A stretch of DNA of 64,000 bases, from assembly GCF_000805675.1 (NCBI RefSeq), contig NZ_JSEF01000016.1, positions 62,001 to 126,000 on the forward strand, read 5' to 3'. Both the position numbers and the translations under genes were made by a program. The DNA comes from Corynebacterium minutissimum. GTDB lineage: Bacteria > Actinomycetota > Actinomycetes > Mycobacteriales > Mycobacteriaceae. Positions 42,415-52,255 of this stretch are shown here, piece after piece (positions within the stretch are counted from its first letter, which is position 1; the number at the start of each line of letters is the position of its first letter). The notes beneath the pieces were generated by a model. That model ran no database searches and was not told where the DNA came from. It saw only the letters and a list, made by a program, of their open reading frames with translations.

Positions 42415-42947
42415 AGATTGAGGTCTCCTACAAAGCGCACATTGCCAATAGTAAAGCGCGCGTTCCACAGGTTTCCGGCGGAAACGTTATAGACATACTG
42501 AAGGTTGGTCGAGGCTCCTGCGCCCAACGGTTGATCCAAGCCCGGTGCGGGCAAGGAAACGTTGACCTCGGGGTCATAAGGCACCGGGTCCACCGTTGCC
42601 CAGCCACCGTTGCCGTCGGCGCGCTCGAGGGTGGGTTCCGGGAGGGCGTCGGCAGGCAACGGCAGCTCGCCGAGGTTGTGAATCTTCACGGTGAGCACCG
42701 TGCCACCACCGCCGGAGTACAAGCCCTGCATCTCATATTCGACGTTAAGGCCCTCGTCTTTGACCGGCTCCGCTAGGTTCTCGGTCACCTCGCGGACCTC
42801 CACGTCTTTCGCCTCGAACGTGGGTGGCTCCGAGCTGGAGACCACGATGTTGTCCTGCGGACCCACGTCTGGTGGCTGCAGGATGCTGCAAGCAGAGAGA
42901 GCAGCCAGACACAGCGGGGCACACGCTAGGGGGAGGTACTTCTTCAC
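42411..42947 (-). CDS. secreted lipoprotein of unknown function
   Basis: 178 residues. Lipoprotein signal peptide with lipobox LSAC (Cys 20). The mature part is a single beta-rich domain (VEYEMQGLYSGGGGTVLTVKIHNLGELPLP), like DUF4352-type immunoglobulin-like folds. No catalytic motif is visible. It is divergent from the ABC exporter gene at 43038. Confidence 0.78.
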   Translation of the reverse strand: MKKYLPLACAPLCLAALSACSILQPPDVGPQDNIVVSSSEPPTFEAKDVEVREVTENLAEPVKDEGLNVEYEMQGLYSGGGGTVLTVKIHNLGELPLPADALPEPTLERADGNGGWATVDPVPYDPEVNVSLPAPGLDQPLGAGASTNLQYVYNVSAGNLWNARFTIGNVRFVGDLNL

Positions 42948-43037
42948 CGCGAATCCTTTTCCATCACGTCTACGGTTTCTCCCCTACCTTAGTCCACGGG
43001 TTGGATATTCCTATTAAGGGCGTAACATCGGCCGACG

Positions 43038-44870
43038 ATGAACTCTATTCTCCGCATCGTCCGCAGTGCTTCTGCCCTGTGGCCGTATTATCTTGGCGTC
43101 CTCATAACCGCATCGGTGACCGCAATTCTCTCGCTACTCACCCCGTTCATTCTCCGCGAGGCTACCGACACCGTCGTCGAAGGCGGCGCCCTGCGCACCA
43201 TTTTAATGTGGGTCTTTGCCTTGTTCTTGGCGGATGCGCTGGGCAACGTGGTGAAGAATATCGGCGGCTATATCGGTGACGTCATGGTCTCGCGCCTGCG
43301 CCAAATTCTTTCCACGCGCTACTTTGCCAAGCTGCTGTCGGTGCCGCAGGGCTATTACGATAACCAGGTCACCGGCACCATCATCGCGCGCCTTGACCGC
43401 TCGATTGCGAACGTGACGCAGTTCTTGCAGTCCTTCTCCAATAACTTCTTCGTCATGCTCATCCAGGCCGCCGCCGTCCTCGTCATTACGGCGGTGTATT
43501 ACTGGCCGCTGGCGATTCTCTTGGCCGCGCTCTTTCCCATCTACATGTGGCTCACTGCGAAGACGTCGACGCGCTGGCAGAAGTTTGAGGCCATCAAGAA
43601 TGAGAACATCGATGTGGCCAACGGCCGCTTCGCGGAGGTTATCGGCCAGGTCAAGGTGACGAAGTCTTTTGTGGCCGAGGCACGCGAGCTCGCCTCCTTC
43701 GGTGGGCGCTACCGCACTGTGGTGGATACGACGAAGCCGCAGTCACGCTGGTGGCATTCCATGGACACCGCGCGCGGCGTAGCCATGGCGCTCATCTTCT
43801 TCGGTATCTATGGCCTTATTTTCTGGCGCACGCTGGAAGGCCACTTCTCCATCGGTGACATGGTTATGCTCCTGCAGCTGGTCAACATGGCCAAGCAGCC
43901 GGTGTTCATGATGAGCTGGATCGTGGATATCAGCCAGCGCGCCGTGGCCGGTTCCAAGGATTACTTCAAGGTGATGGAGGAAACCCCGGAACCTACGGTC
44001 AACCCGCAGCTAGTGAGCGCTGCCTCTGCCTCCGACGTCCCCGAGCTCGACCTCTCCCCGGCCGAGCCGCTGGCGCCGACGGAAGGCCCGGTCTTTGCGT
44101 TCAAAGATGTCTCCTTCGCCTACGAGTCGGATAAGCCAGTTGTCGATGGCATCACCTTCAGCGCCGAGGAAGGCCACAAGGTTGCGCTCGTCGGCGAGTC
44201 CGGCGGCGGCAAATCTACGTTGGTCAACCTGTTGCTGGGCCTGTATCAACCGACGGAGGGGCAGCTGACGGTGCTGGGGCATGACGTCGGCAAGCTCACG
44301 GCAGAACGCCTGCGCGCCTCAGTCGGTGTGGTGTTCCAGGAGTCCTATCTTTTCTCCGGCACTATCAAGGAAAACATCGCCTACGGCAAACCCGGCGCGA
44401 CGATGGAGGAGATCGTCGCCGTGGCCAAACGCGCCAATGCGCACGGCTTCATCGAGGAGTTCCCGGATGGCTACGACACCATCATTGGCGAGCGCGGTCT
44501 GAAACTGTCCGGTGGCCAAAAGCAGCGCGTGGCCGTTGCCCGCGCCATGCTCAAGGATGCGCCCATCCTGATCCTCGATGAGGCCACCTCCGCGCTCGAT
44601 ACCAAGGCCGAGCGCGCCGTGCAGGCAGGCTTGGATGAGCTCATGAAAGACCGCACCACACTCATCATCGCGCACCGACTGTCCACCATCGCGGACGTGG
44701 ATACCATCGTCACGCTTGACCACGGTGTCATCTCCGAAATCGGCGCGCCAGCGGAGCTGGCACAGTCGGATGGCATCTACGCCGAGCTGCTGCATCTGAC
44801 CCAGTCTGCGTCGGCGGCAGACCGCCAGAGGCTGAAAAAATACGGTTTCGTGCAGAACACCTCCGAGTAG
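43038..44870 (+). CDS. ABC transporter, fused permease and ATPase
   Basis: 610 residues, the half-transporter layout of a homodimeric exporter. Six membrane helices lie in about residues 15-330. The ATPase domain (about 350-600) has Walker A GESGGGKST, Q-loop VVFQESYLFSGT, signature LSGGQKQRVAVARA, Walker B ILILDEATSALD and H-loop IAHRLSTIADVD. The substrate is unknown; drugs or lipids are usual for the class. aecD follows 10 bp downstream. Confidence 0.9.
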   Translation: MNSILRIVRSASALWPYYLGVLITASVTAILSLLTPFILREATDTVVEGGALRTILMWVFALFLADALGNVVKNIGGYIGDVMVSRLRQILSTRYFAKLLSVPQGYYDNQVTGTIIARLDRSIANVTQFLQSFSNNFFVMLIQAAAVLVITAVYYWPLAILLAALFPIYMWLTAKTSTRWQKFEAIKNENIDVANGRFAEVIGQVKVTKSFVAEARELASFGGRYRTVVDTTKPQSRWWHSMDTARGVAMALIFFGIYGLIFWRTLEGHFSIGDMVMLLQLVNMAKQPVFMMSWIVDISQRAVAGSKDYFKVMEETPEPTVNPQLVSAASASDVPELDLSPAEPLAPTEGPVFAFKDVSFAYESDKPVVDGITFSAEEGHKVALVGESGGGKSTLVNLLLGLYQPTEGQLTVLGHDVGKLTAERLRASVGVVFQESYLFSGTIKENIAYGKPGATMEEIVAVAKRANAHGFIEEFPDGYDTIIGERGLKLSGGQKQRVAVARAMLKDAPILILDEATSALDTKAERAVQAGLDELMKDRTTLIIAHRLSTIADVDTIVTLDHGVISEIGAPAELAQSDGIYAELLHLTQSASAADRQRLKKYGFVQNTSE

Positions 44871-44880
44871 GGTGGAGACC

Positions 44881-45978
44881 ATGCATTTTCCTAGCCTGAA
44901 AGAACTCTCCGCCCGCGGTACCCGCAAGTGGACCGTCTACGACGAGGACATCATCCCCCTCTGGATCGCAGAATCGGATTTCCTCACCGCCCCCGCGGTA
45001 AAGGAGCGAATCCAGGAGGCCGTGGATGCCGAGTCCTTCGGCTACACCCCCGCCCCGAAGGCCTCCGAACTTAATGCTGCCGTGGCTGACTTCTATGAGA
45101 CGCGCTATGGCTGGCGTCCGCAGCACGTGTTCTGGATCGGCGATGTTGTCCGTGGCTTGTTGCTCGGCGTGCAGTACTTCACCGAGGGCCCGGTCATCGT
45201 GCCGGTTCCTTCTTACCCGCCGCTGCTGGAGCTTCCGGAGACCGCAGGACGCGAGAAGATTGAGACCTCCCTGGAACTCGCAGACATCGAGCGCGCCTTT
45301 CAGGCCGGGGCCGGTTCCATCCTGCTGTCCCACCCCTACAACCCGCTGGGCATTGTCTTTGATGAAGACTGGCTGCGGGGCCTGGTGGAGTTGGCGGACA
45401 AGTACGATGCCCGCATCCTCTCCGATGAGATCCACGCTCCGCTGGTCTACGAAGGCCGCCACATTCCGCTCGGCTCCTTGTCCGACCGCGTTATTACCGT
45501 CACCGCCACATCCAAGGCATGGAACACCGCAGGCTTAAAGTGCGCGCAGGTGTTCTTCTCCAACACTGCGGACGTCGAGCGTTGGAACTCACTGACCGGC
45601 GTGGCTAAGGACGGCACCGGCACGCTCGGTGTGCTGGCAGCGGAAGCTGCCTACCGCCGCGGCGGGGAGTTCTTGGATGAGGAAATTGCATACTTGAAGA
45701 AGACCCGTGACTGGCTGGTAGAGGAATTGCCCAAGCGCGTGCCAGGTCTCAAGACCTCCCACCCCCAGGCCACCTACCTGTTGTGGCTCGATTTTTCTGA
45801 GACCGCCATCGGGGATGACCCGAAGCCCGCCGCTTGGGTTCGCGAGCACGCCAAGGTAGCGCTCAACGAGGGCGTAACCTTCGGTACCGGCGGCGAGCAT
45901 CACGCCCGTCTCAATTTTGCAACCTCCCGTGAACTGCTCGAAGAGGCACTCGACCGGCTGGAGAAGGCCTTCAGCTAG
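44881..45978 (+). CDS. aecD: cystathionine beta-lyase / C-S lyase (MalY/PatB type)
   Basis: 365 residues from ATG 44881. PLP-dependent fold type I aminotransferase-like protein: LPDVV-type segment VRGLLLGVQYF, SHPYNPLGIVFDEDWL, ILSDEIHAPLVYEGR (PLP Asp) and TATSKAWNTAGLKCAQVFF with the Schiff-base Lys. It cleaves cystathionine or other S-conjugates. The sequence and the following brnQ match the corynebacterial aecD-brnQ order, so I assign aecD. Confidence 0.9.
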   Translation: MHFPSLKELSARGTRKWTVYDEDIIPLWIAESDFLTAPAVKERIQEAVDAESFGYTPAPKASELNAAVADFYETRYGWRPQHVFWIGDVVRGLLLGVQYFTEGPVIVPVPSYPPLLELPETAGREKIETSLELADIERAFQAGAGSILLSHPYNPLGIVFDEDWLRGLVELADKYDARILSDEIHAPLVYEGRHIPLGSLSDRVITVTATSKAWNTAGLKCAQVFFSNTADVERWNSLTGVAKDGTGTLGVLAAEAAYRRGGEFLDEEIAYLKKTRDWLVEELPKRVPGLKTSHPQATYLLWLDFSETAIGDDPKPAAWVREHAKVALNEGVTFGTGGEHHARLNFATSRELLEEALDRLEKAFS

Positions 45979-46016
45979 AGTTTACATCTCACGTCATGGG
46001 CATTATCCTTAGGAAA

Positions 46017-47357
46017 ATGTCCATAAATGACGTTCAGGCCCCCTCCACATCTGCCTCGAAGACGGGTTCACCCATCGGCATCGTGATCGTTGCCTCCCTC
46101 ATGCTCTTCTCCATGTTCTTCGGAGCGGGCAACCTCATCTTCCCGCCAGAGGTCGGTGTCTCCTCCGGCACCAACTTCTGGCCGGCCACCTTGGGCTTCC
46201 TCGCCGCCGGCGTGGCCCTACCGGTCTTGGCCGTCATCGCGGTGGCCATCTCCGGCCAATCTGTGCGGGATATCGGAAACCACGGCGGCACGTTCTTCGG
46301 CGTGGCCTTCTCCGTCATCGCCTACTTGGCCATCGGCGCCTTCTACGCTTTGCCGCGTACCGGCGCAGTGTCCATGGAAACCGCGATTACCCCGCTGCTC
46401 GGCTGGGGGGGAACCTTTGCCAACGGCGCCTTCAACGTCGTCTTCTTCCTTATCGCATTGGCCCTGGCCTGGCGCCCCAATGACATCATCGACACCTTGG
46501 GCAAGTTCCTGACCCCGGCGCTGGTCATCCTGCTCGCCGCCCTCATCACCTTGGCCACACTGGCGAATCCCCGCGTGCCCGGCACCCCGACCGAGGAGTA
46601 CGCCTCCGCGCCCTTCGTCACGGGCCTCTTCGAGGGCTACAACACCATGGACGCCATCGCGGGCCTGGCATTCTCCATCGTCATCGTGACCTCGTTGCGC
46701 TCCAAAGGTTTCTCCACCAACCGCGCGCTACTGCGCGGAACCATCACCTCCGCCATCATCGCCGGTGCTCTGCTTGCCGCTATCTACCTGGGCCTGGCGT
46801 GGATTGGCCAGACCATGCCGAATGGTGCCTCCTATGATTCCGGCGCCGCCTTGCTTGCCGACGCCTCCAATCTCACCATGGGTAACGTCGGCCAGGCCGT
46901 CTTCTCCGCCATCGTCATCCTGGCGTGCATGACCACTGCCGTGGGTCTAATTTCCGCCACCTCGGAGTTCTTTGCCCTGCTGGTACCGAAGACCGTCTAC
47001 CACTTCTGGGCTTGCCTCTTTACCGCCCTGTCCATCGCCTTCGCCTTCCAGGGCCTAGAGACCGTGCTGTCCATCGCGGTGCCCTTCATCGTCTTTTTGT
47101 ACCCGCCAGCCATCTCCCTTATCGCGCTGACGCTGCTGCAGCCAGCAGTCAAGCGCTGGGTCACCTTCTACTGGGCCTTCCGCTTGGCCTTGTGGGTCTC
47201 CGTCCTGTGGTCGGCGGCGACTTCCCTGGGCGCGCCGTTGGACTTCTCTCCAGGCCAGGGCGTAGGACTCGGCTGGGTTGTCCCAACCCTCCTCGCTTTC
47301 GTCATTGGGGTTATCATCGATGTTGTATCTACAGGATCGAAAGAAAGAAGCGAGTAA
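46017..47357 (+). CDS. brnQ: branched-chain amino acid uptake carrier
   Basis: 446 residues from ATG 46017, which follows TTAGGAAA; ATG 45996 is less likely. Twelve or so membrane helices, with the LIVCS-family opening (LMLFSMFFGAGNLIFPPEVG) and FLYPPAISLIAL later. It takes up Ile, Leu, Val and Met with Na+. It follows aecD by 38 bp, as in other corynebacteria. Confidence 0.93.
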   Translation: MSINDVQAPSTSASKTGSPIGIVIVASLMLFSMFFGAGNLIFPPEVGVSSGTNFWPATLGFLAAGVALPVLAVIAVAISGQSVRDIGNHGGTFFGVAFSVIAYLAIGAFYALPRTGAVSMETAITPLLGWGGTFANGAFNVVFFLIALALAWRPNDIIDTLGKFLTPALVILLAALITLATLANPRVPGTPTEEYASAPFVTGLFEGYNTMDAIAGLAFSIVIVTSLRSKGFSTNRALLRGTITSAIIAGALLAAIYLGLAWIGQTMPNGASYDSGAALLADASNLTMGNVGQAVFSAIVILACMTTAVGLISATSEFFALLVPKTVYHFWACLFTALSIAFAFQGLETVLSIAVPFIVFLYPPAISLIALTLLQPAVKRWVTFYWAFRLALWVSVLWSAATSLGAPLDFSPGQGVGLGWVVPTLLAFVIGVIIDVVSTGSKERSE

Positions 47358-47360
47358 CTC

Positions 47361-48341
47361 ATGACGCAGCGCGCCGCCTTGTCCATCCTCGATTTCTGCA
47401 CCATCTACGAGGGCGAAGCCCCCTCCCAATCTATGGCTCGGTCGGTCGAATTGGCGCAGCGCGCAGAGGCTTTAGGGTTTAAGCGCATGTGGTACACCGA
47501 GCACCACAACATGCCCTCCATTACCTCCTCTTCCCCGGCGGTGCTCATCGCCCACATCGGCGCTAAGACCGAGCGCATCCGCTTAGGCTCCGGCGGCGTC
47601 ATGCTGCCTAACCACGCTCCTTACGTCATTGCTGAGCAATTCGGCACCTTGGCCGAGCTCTACCCAGACCGCATCGACTTGGGTCTGGGCCGCGCCCCGG
47701 GCACCGATATGCAGACCCTCGGCCGGGCACTGCGCCGTGATGGCCACGCCGCCGAGCGCTTCCCGGAGGACATCAAGGAGCTGCAAGGCTACCTCTCCGG
47801 TAAGTCCCTCATCCCGGGCGTGCAGGCCATCCCGGGCGCTGGCACCAACGTGCCTATCTACATCCTGGGTTCCTCCATGTTTGGTGCGTCGCTGGCAGCC
47901 AAGTACGGCCTGCCGTACGCCTTTGCTTCACACTTCGCGCCGCAGCACCTCGAGTCCGCCACCTCCTACTACCGCGAGAACTACCAGCCTTCCGAAGCTT
48001 TCCCCGAGCCCTACGTGATCGCCGGCGTCAACGTCACCGCCGGTGAGGACGCCGAGGAGGAATTCGAGCGCGTCTGTTTCCGCCGCGTGAAGGCCTTTGT
48101 GGGGCGCGGCAAGCAGCTGAGCGACGCCCAAGTGGAACAGATCATCTCCACCGCGCAAGGCCAGCAGATTCTCGACATGCTCAAGTACTCCGCCGTGGGT
48201 ACCGGCGAGCATGTGCGCGAGTATCTCACCCAGTTCCAAGAGCTATCTCATGCGGATGAACTCATGATTTCGCTGCAGTCGACAGATCATGAGAAGGTGT
48301 TGGGTAACATGGAGACCCTGGCACACGCGTGGGAATTGTAG
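47361..48341 (+). CDS. luciferase-like flavin monooxygenase
   Basis: 326 residues. Bacterial-luciferase fold (LLM class): LSILDFCTIYEGEAPSQS, MWYTEHHNMPSITSSSPAVLIAHIGAKTERIRLGSGGVMLPNH, PDRIDLGLGRAPGTD and ILGSSMFGASLAAKYGLPYAFASHFAP. It likely uses reduced flavin to oxidise a small substrate that cannot be named. It lies 3 bp after brnQ, the same neighbour as in other corynebacteria. Confidence 0.88.
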   Translation: MTQRAALSILDFCTIYEGEAPSQSMARSVELAQRAEALGFKRMWYTEHHNMPSITSSSPAVLIAHIGAKTERIRLGSGGVMLPNHAPYVIAEQFGTLAELYPDRIDLGLGRAPGTDMQTLGRALRRDGHAAERFPEDIKELQGYLSGKSLIPGVQAIPGAGTNVPIYILGSSMFGASLAAKYGLPYAFASHFAPQHLESATSYYRENYQPSEAFPEPYVIAGVNVTAGEDAEEEFERVCFRRVKAFVGRGKQLSDAQVEQIISTAQGQQILDMLKYSAVGTGEHVREYLTQFQELSHADELMISLQSTDHEKVLGNMETLAHAWEL

Positions 48342-48421
48342 AGTTTTCTCCATTTGGCAAGACTTTTCACCTACGCGTGAATTAATATTCTTCTGCAATA
48401 GCAGTGTCAACTTAGAGGAGC

Positions 48422-49183
48422 ATGTCCGTGTCACTTCGCGGTTCCCAGCAGCACAGCAAGATTGCTGACTATCTGCGCGGGCTCATTCGCAGCAAGAAGC
48501 TCTCCCCGGGTGACTTTCTGCCCAGCGAGGCCGAGCTGTGTGAGCAGTTCTCCTCCTCTCGCGGACCCGTCCGCCAGGCCGTTGCTGCCCTCCGCTCCGA
48601 GGGCCTCATCTCTTCTGGCCGCGGCCGCCGCTCAGTGGTCTTGGGCCGTTTTACCTCCGAGTCCTTCGACTCCATCTTTTCTGTAACGCATTGGCTGCGC
48701 GAGCGCGGCTTCGAGCCCGGCGCGAAAACCCTCTGGCTCGCTCGCTGCCCCGCTACAGAACAGGTGGCCAACTTCCTGCAGGTTGCCGCAGGCGATCCGG
48801 TCATCTTCGTGCACCGAGTGCGCAGCGCCAATGGCTTCCCTATCTCCATCGAGCGTATGTACTTCCCGCTCGACGTAGGCAGCCACATCCTCAACTTCGA
48901 CGCGGACAACGGCTCTATCCACGATCACCTCGGCGCCCAAGGCGTGGAGTTCGACAATGTGAACCGCGAACTTTCCCTAGCCTCTGCGAGCGAGGAAGAC
49001 GCCCGTTCCCTTAAGATCGAGCCGGGAACCCCACTGTGGCGTCTGCACCTGGACATCTCTGATCACTCCGGCCACCCGGTGGAGTGCACCGAGATTCTCT
49101 ACTTGGGAGATCGCCTTACACTCGGCATGACGAGCGTGCGCGGCACCACGTCCCCGCTTGAGGTCAAGCTCTCCGAAGGATGA
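48422..49183 (+). CDS. GntR-family regulator with UTRA domain
   Basis: Up to 253 residues. ATG 48422 lies 1 bp after GAGGAG, whereas GTG 48428 has a 7-bp spacing and is the likelier start. An N-terminal winged helix (IADYLRGLIRSKKLSPGDFLPSEAELCEQFSSSRGPVRQAVAALRSEGLI) is followed by a C-terminal UTRA ligand domain (HRVRSANGFPISIERMYFPL), the HutC/FarR class. Its stop overlaps the ATG of the substrate-binding protein, so it probably controls the transporter operon in response to its substrate. A TAATAT -10-like box lies at 48383-48388. Confidence 0.88.
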   Translation: MSVSLRGSQQHSKIADYLRGLIRSKKLSPGDFLPSEAELCEQFSSSRGPVRQAVAALRSEGLISSGRGRRSVVLGRFTSESFDSIFSVTHWLRERGFEPGAKTLWLARCPATEQVANFLQVAAGDPVIFVHRVRSANGFPISIERMYFPLDVGSHILNFDADNGSIHDHLGAQGVEFDNVNRELSLASASEEDARSLKIEPGTPLWRLHLDISDHSGHPVECTEILYLGDRLTLGMTSVRGTTSPLEVKLSEG

Positions 49184-50598
49184 GATTCCGACTGAGTTTG
49201 TTGGGGCTGCTGGGGGTGGCGTCGATAAGCGCCTGCTCCGCCGGCTCCACCGCGATCGTGGATTCCGACTCCTCGGCGCTGACCCTTGCCACCACCACGC
49301 CCGCTACCTCCCTGGACTTCACCACGGTGGGCGGCGCTGCCATCCCGGCCGCGCTCATGAGCAATGTGTACGAGACCCTCGTGCGCATCTCCCCCGAAGG
49401 CGACATCGAACCAGGCCTTGCCGAGTCCTGGGAGGCCGAGCCCACGCGCTACACCTTCCACCTACGTGAAGCTGCCTTCTCCAACGGGGAGGCATTCACC
49501 GCGCACACCGCCGCGTGGTCCATCAACGCGGTGAAGACGGAGTGGACCAACGGCCTCAAAAAGCAGATGGACGTGGTGGAATCGGCCGAAGCTGTCGACG
49601 ACCACACGCTCGTCGTCGAGCTCTCCCGTCCCTCCGCTGGCTGGTTGTGGTCCATGGGAACCGCCATCGGCGCCATGCGCACCCCCACCGACGCCGTGGG
49701 CACTGGACCTTTCGCCGTGGCTGGTTTTTCTCCCGGCGAATACATCGCACTGGAAGCACGGGACGACTACTGGGGAACCCCGGCTCACGAGGACGTCACC
49801 ATCCGCTACTTCCCCGACTCTCTTACCGCAGTCAATGCACTGCGCTCCGGCGGGGTGGATGCGGTGTGGGGCGTACAGAACCCCGAGCTGCTCGATACCC
49901 TCGAAGACTCCATCCACACAGCCGTCGGCACGACCAACGGCGAAGTGCTGCTGTCTATGAACAACCAGGCAGCACCTTTCGACGACCCCCTTGTGCGCCG
50001 CGCCGTGGCCTACGGCATTGACCGCCAGGCCGCCAACGACATCCTGTGGGAAGGCCGCGCTCACGATACTGGCGGATCACCGGTTCCGCCGAGTGACCCC
50101 TGGTTTAGCGGCAAGAACTACTACCCTTATGATCCCGCGCGCGCCCACGCGCTCATGGAAAAAGCCGGTGCGGTCGGCACCCCGCTGACTTTGACGGTTC
50201 CCAGCCTGCCTTACGCGCAAAGGCTGTCGGAGTTTTTGTACTCCCAGCTCACTGAGCTTGGCTTCGACGTCACGCTCGAGACCGCGGAATTTCCCGCGGT
50301 GTGGCTCAGCCAAGTCATGGGCGCCAAGGACTATCAAATGTCCCTCGTCGCGCACGTCGAACCGCGTGATATCCCCACCATCTTTGGCAACCCCGAGTAC
50401 TACATTGGCTATGATTCCGAGCGCGCTCGTACCTTGTTACAGCAGGACGATATGAGCGGTGCCGTGGACCAGATTATGGCCGATATGCCCGCCCTGACCT
50501 TGATGAATATGCCCAATATTGTGCTCTACCGCGAAGGCCTGAGCGGCCTTCAGCCCAATCAGATTACTGACGCTATCGAATTACGAGGCGTGCGATGA
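49180..50598 (+). CDS. ABC transporter substrate-binding lipoprotein (family 5)
   Basis: 472 residues. Lipobox ISAC at Cys 19. SBP_bac_5 features: VYETLVRISPEGDIEPGLAESWE, YTFHLREAAFSNGEAFTA, GTGPFAVAGFSPGEYIALEARDDYWG and LVRRAVAYGIDRQAANDIL. The family binds peptides, nickel or other solutes; the ligand here cannot be read. It is coupled to the regulator upstream and to the permease downstream by ATGA overlaps. Confidence 0.9.
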   Translation: MRFRLSLLGLLGVASISACSAGSTAIVDSDSSALTLATTTPATSLDFTTVGGAAIPAALMSNVYETLVRISPEGDIEPGLAESWEAEPTRYTFHLREAAFSNGEAFTAHTAAWSINAVKTEWTNGLKKQMDVVESAEAVDDHTLVVELSRPSAGWLWSMGTAIGAMRTPTDAVGTGPFAVAGFSPGEYIALEARDDYWGTPAHEDVTIRYFPDSLTAVNALRSGGVDAVWGVQNPELLDTLEDSIHTAVGTTNGEVLLSMNNQAAPFDDPLVRRAVAYGIDRQAANDILWEGRAHDTGGSPVPPSDPWFSGKNYYPYDPARAHALMEKAGAVGTPLTLTVPSLPYAQRLSEFLYSQLTELGFDVTLETAEFPAVWLSQVMGAKDYQMSLVAHVEPRDIPTIFGNPEYYIGYDSERARTLLQQDDMSGAVDQIMADMPALTLMNMPNIVLYREGLSGLQPNQITDAIELRGVR

Positions 50599-51500
50599 GG
50601 TTTCTCCGTTTTATCGGCACCCTTTTTGCGGCGTCGGTCATCATCTTTCTGCTCATGCGGGCCGTGCCCGGCAACCCAGCGCGCGTGGCACTCGGCGTCA
50701 ACGCCACAGACGAGGCTGTCGAGAAGCTCACGCACACCATGGGCCTGGACCGCCCGCTCCTTGTGCAATACCTGGAGTGGATGAAGGGGCTCGTGACAGG
50801 CAACTTTGGCATCTCGTTGTCCTCCCAGCAGGACATCACCCCGCTCGTGCTCGACCGCGCCCAGGTCACGCTCTTGCTCATCGGCCTGGCCATCGCACTG
50901 GCGCTGGCGGGTGCTATCCCTATGGGCATTCTGCTGGCCCGTTTTCGTCTGCCCGTGCTCAATGCGGCCACGCAGCTGGGCATCGCGGTGCCGAGTTTCT
51001 TGGTCGGTATCTTGCTCGTCGCGGTTTTCTCCGTTCATTTGGGGTGGCTACCGGCGAACGGTTGGCAGCTGCCGCGCGAAGGCCTAAGCCACCTCGTCCT
51101 GCCCGTCATTTCCCTCGCCTTGGTTCAAGGCGCGATGCTGACGCGCTACGTGCGCGCCACGCTCATGGAAGAGATGGGCAAAGACTATATCCGCACCGCC
51201 CGCTCACTTGGTGAGTCCCGCACCGAGGCACTCATCCGCCACGGCCTGCGCAATGCTGCCCTGCCCGTTCTCACGGTCACTGGCGTGCAGCTGAGCACGC
51301 TCGTGGTCGGCGCAGTGGTCATTGAAAACGTCTTCGTCATCCCCGGTTTGGGCTCCATGTTGCTCGACGCGGTCTCCTCCCGCGACCTCATCACCGTTCA
51401 GACCCTCATCATGGTCTTTGTCACCTTTACGCTGACCGTCAACCTGCTCACGGACCTGGCCTACCGCGTCATCGACCCGCGCCTGAAGGAGGCCCGATGA
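50595..51500 (+). CDS. ABC permease (DppB/OppB type)
   Basis: 301 residues, six helices, with the first-permease signature VPGNPARVALG near the N-terminus and the EAA loop DYIRTARSLGESRTEALIRHGLRNAALPV. ATGA overlaps join it to the genes on both sides. Confidence 0.92.
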   Translation: MRFLRFIGTLFAASVIIFLLMRAVPGNPARVALGVNATDEAVEKLTHTMGLDRPLLVQYLEWMKGLVTGNFGISLSSQQDITPLVLDRAQVTLLLIGLAIALALAGAIPMGILLARFRLPVLNAATQLGIAVPSFLVGILLVAVFSVHLGWLPANGWQLPREGLSHLVLPVISLALVQGAMLTRYVRATLMEEMGKDYIRTARSLGESRTEALIRHGLRNAALPVLTVTGVQLSTLVVGAVVIENVFVIPGLGSMLLDAVSSRDLITVQTLIMVFVTFTLTVNLLTDLAYRVIDPRLKEAR

Positions 51501-52255
51501 AACCCGGTTATCTCCTCGTTGGGCTTACCGTCATACTGGCACTGGTGTCTGTGGTGTGGACGCCTTATGACCCGAACCTCATCTCGCCCGACCGCCTAGC
51601 CTCGCCCAGCTTCGAGCACCTCATGGGAACCGACCGCTTCGGCCGCGATACCTTCTCCCGCATTCTCACCGGCGCGCAGGTAACACTTCTCGTCGGCGTG
51701 GTTGCGGTGGCCATCGCGGCGCTCATCGGCGTGCCCCTCGGCATCATCGCCGGAATGCGCGGCAGCACCGTCATCATGGCCGCCACCGACCTGTTGCTAG
51801 CCTTCCCAGCACTGTTGCTGGCCATCGTCGCCGGCGCGGTATGGGGCTCGTCGACGCTCACGGCCACCATCGCCATCGGTATCGCCGGAATCCCCTCCTT
51901 CATTCGCGTCACGCGCTCCGGTACGCTCCAGATCATGACACAGGACTACATCGCCGCCGCGCGCATTTCCAAGGTCCCACCAGCGCTCATTGCCTGGCGC
52001 CACGTCCTGCCCAACCTGGGCGGCATCATCGCTATTCAGGCCTCCGTCTACTTCGCGCTGGCCGTCCTCGCCGAGGCCGGCCTGTCCTACCTCGGCCTAG
52101 GCACTGCCCCTCCGACGGCCTCGTGGGGCCGCATGCTTCACGACGCCCAACCCCTCCTCGCTACCCACCCCCTCCAAGCTGTGTGGCCCGGGCTCGCCAT
52201 CGCCGGCACCGTGCTGGGATTTAACCTCTTAGGACGCCATGCTGACCGTCACTGA
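51497..52255 (+). CDS. ABC permease (DppC/OppC type)
   Basis: 252 residues, a little shorter than usual because the N-terminal cytoplasmic extension is missing. It carries HLMGTDRFGRDTFSRILTGAQVTLLVG and the EAA loop DYIAAARISKVPPALIAWRHVLPNL. It overlaps the ATPase gene by 17 bp. Confidence 0.92.
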   Translation: MKPGYLLVGLTVILALVSVVWTPYDPNLISPDRLASPSFEHLMGTDRFGRDTFSRILTGAQVTLLVGVVAVAIAALIGVPLGIIAGMRGSTVIMAATDLLLAFPALLLAIVAGAVWGSSTLTATIAIGIAGIPSFIRVTRSGTLQIMTQDYIAAARISKVPPALIAWRHVLPNLGGIIAIQASVYFALAVLAEAGLSYLGLGTAPPTASWGRMLHDAQPLLATHPLQAVWPGLAIAGTVLGFNLLGRHADRH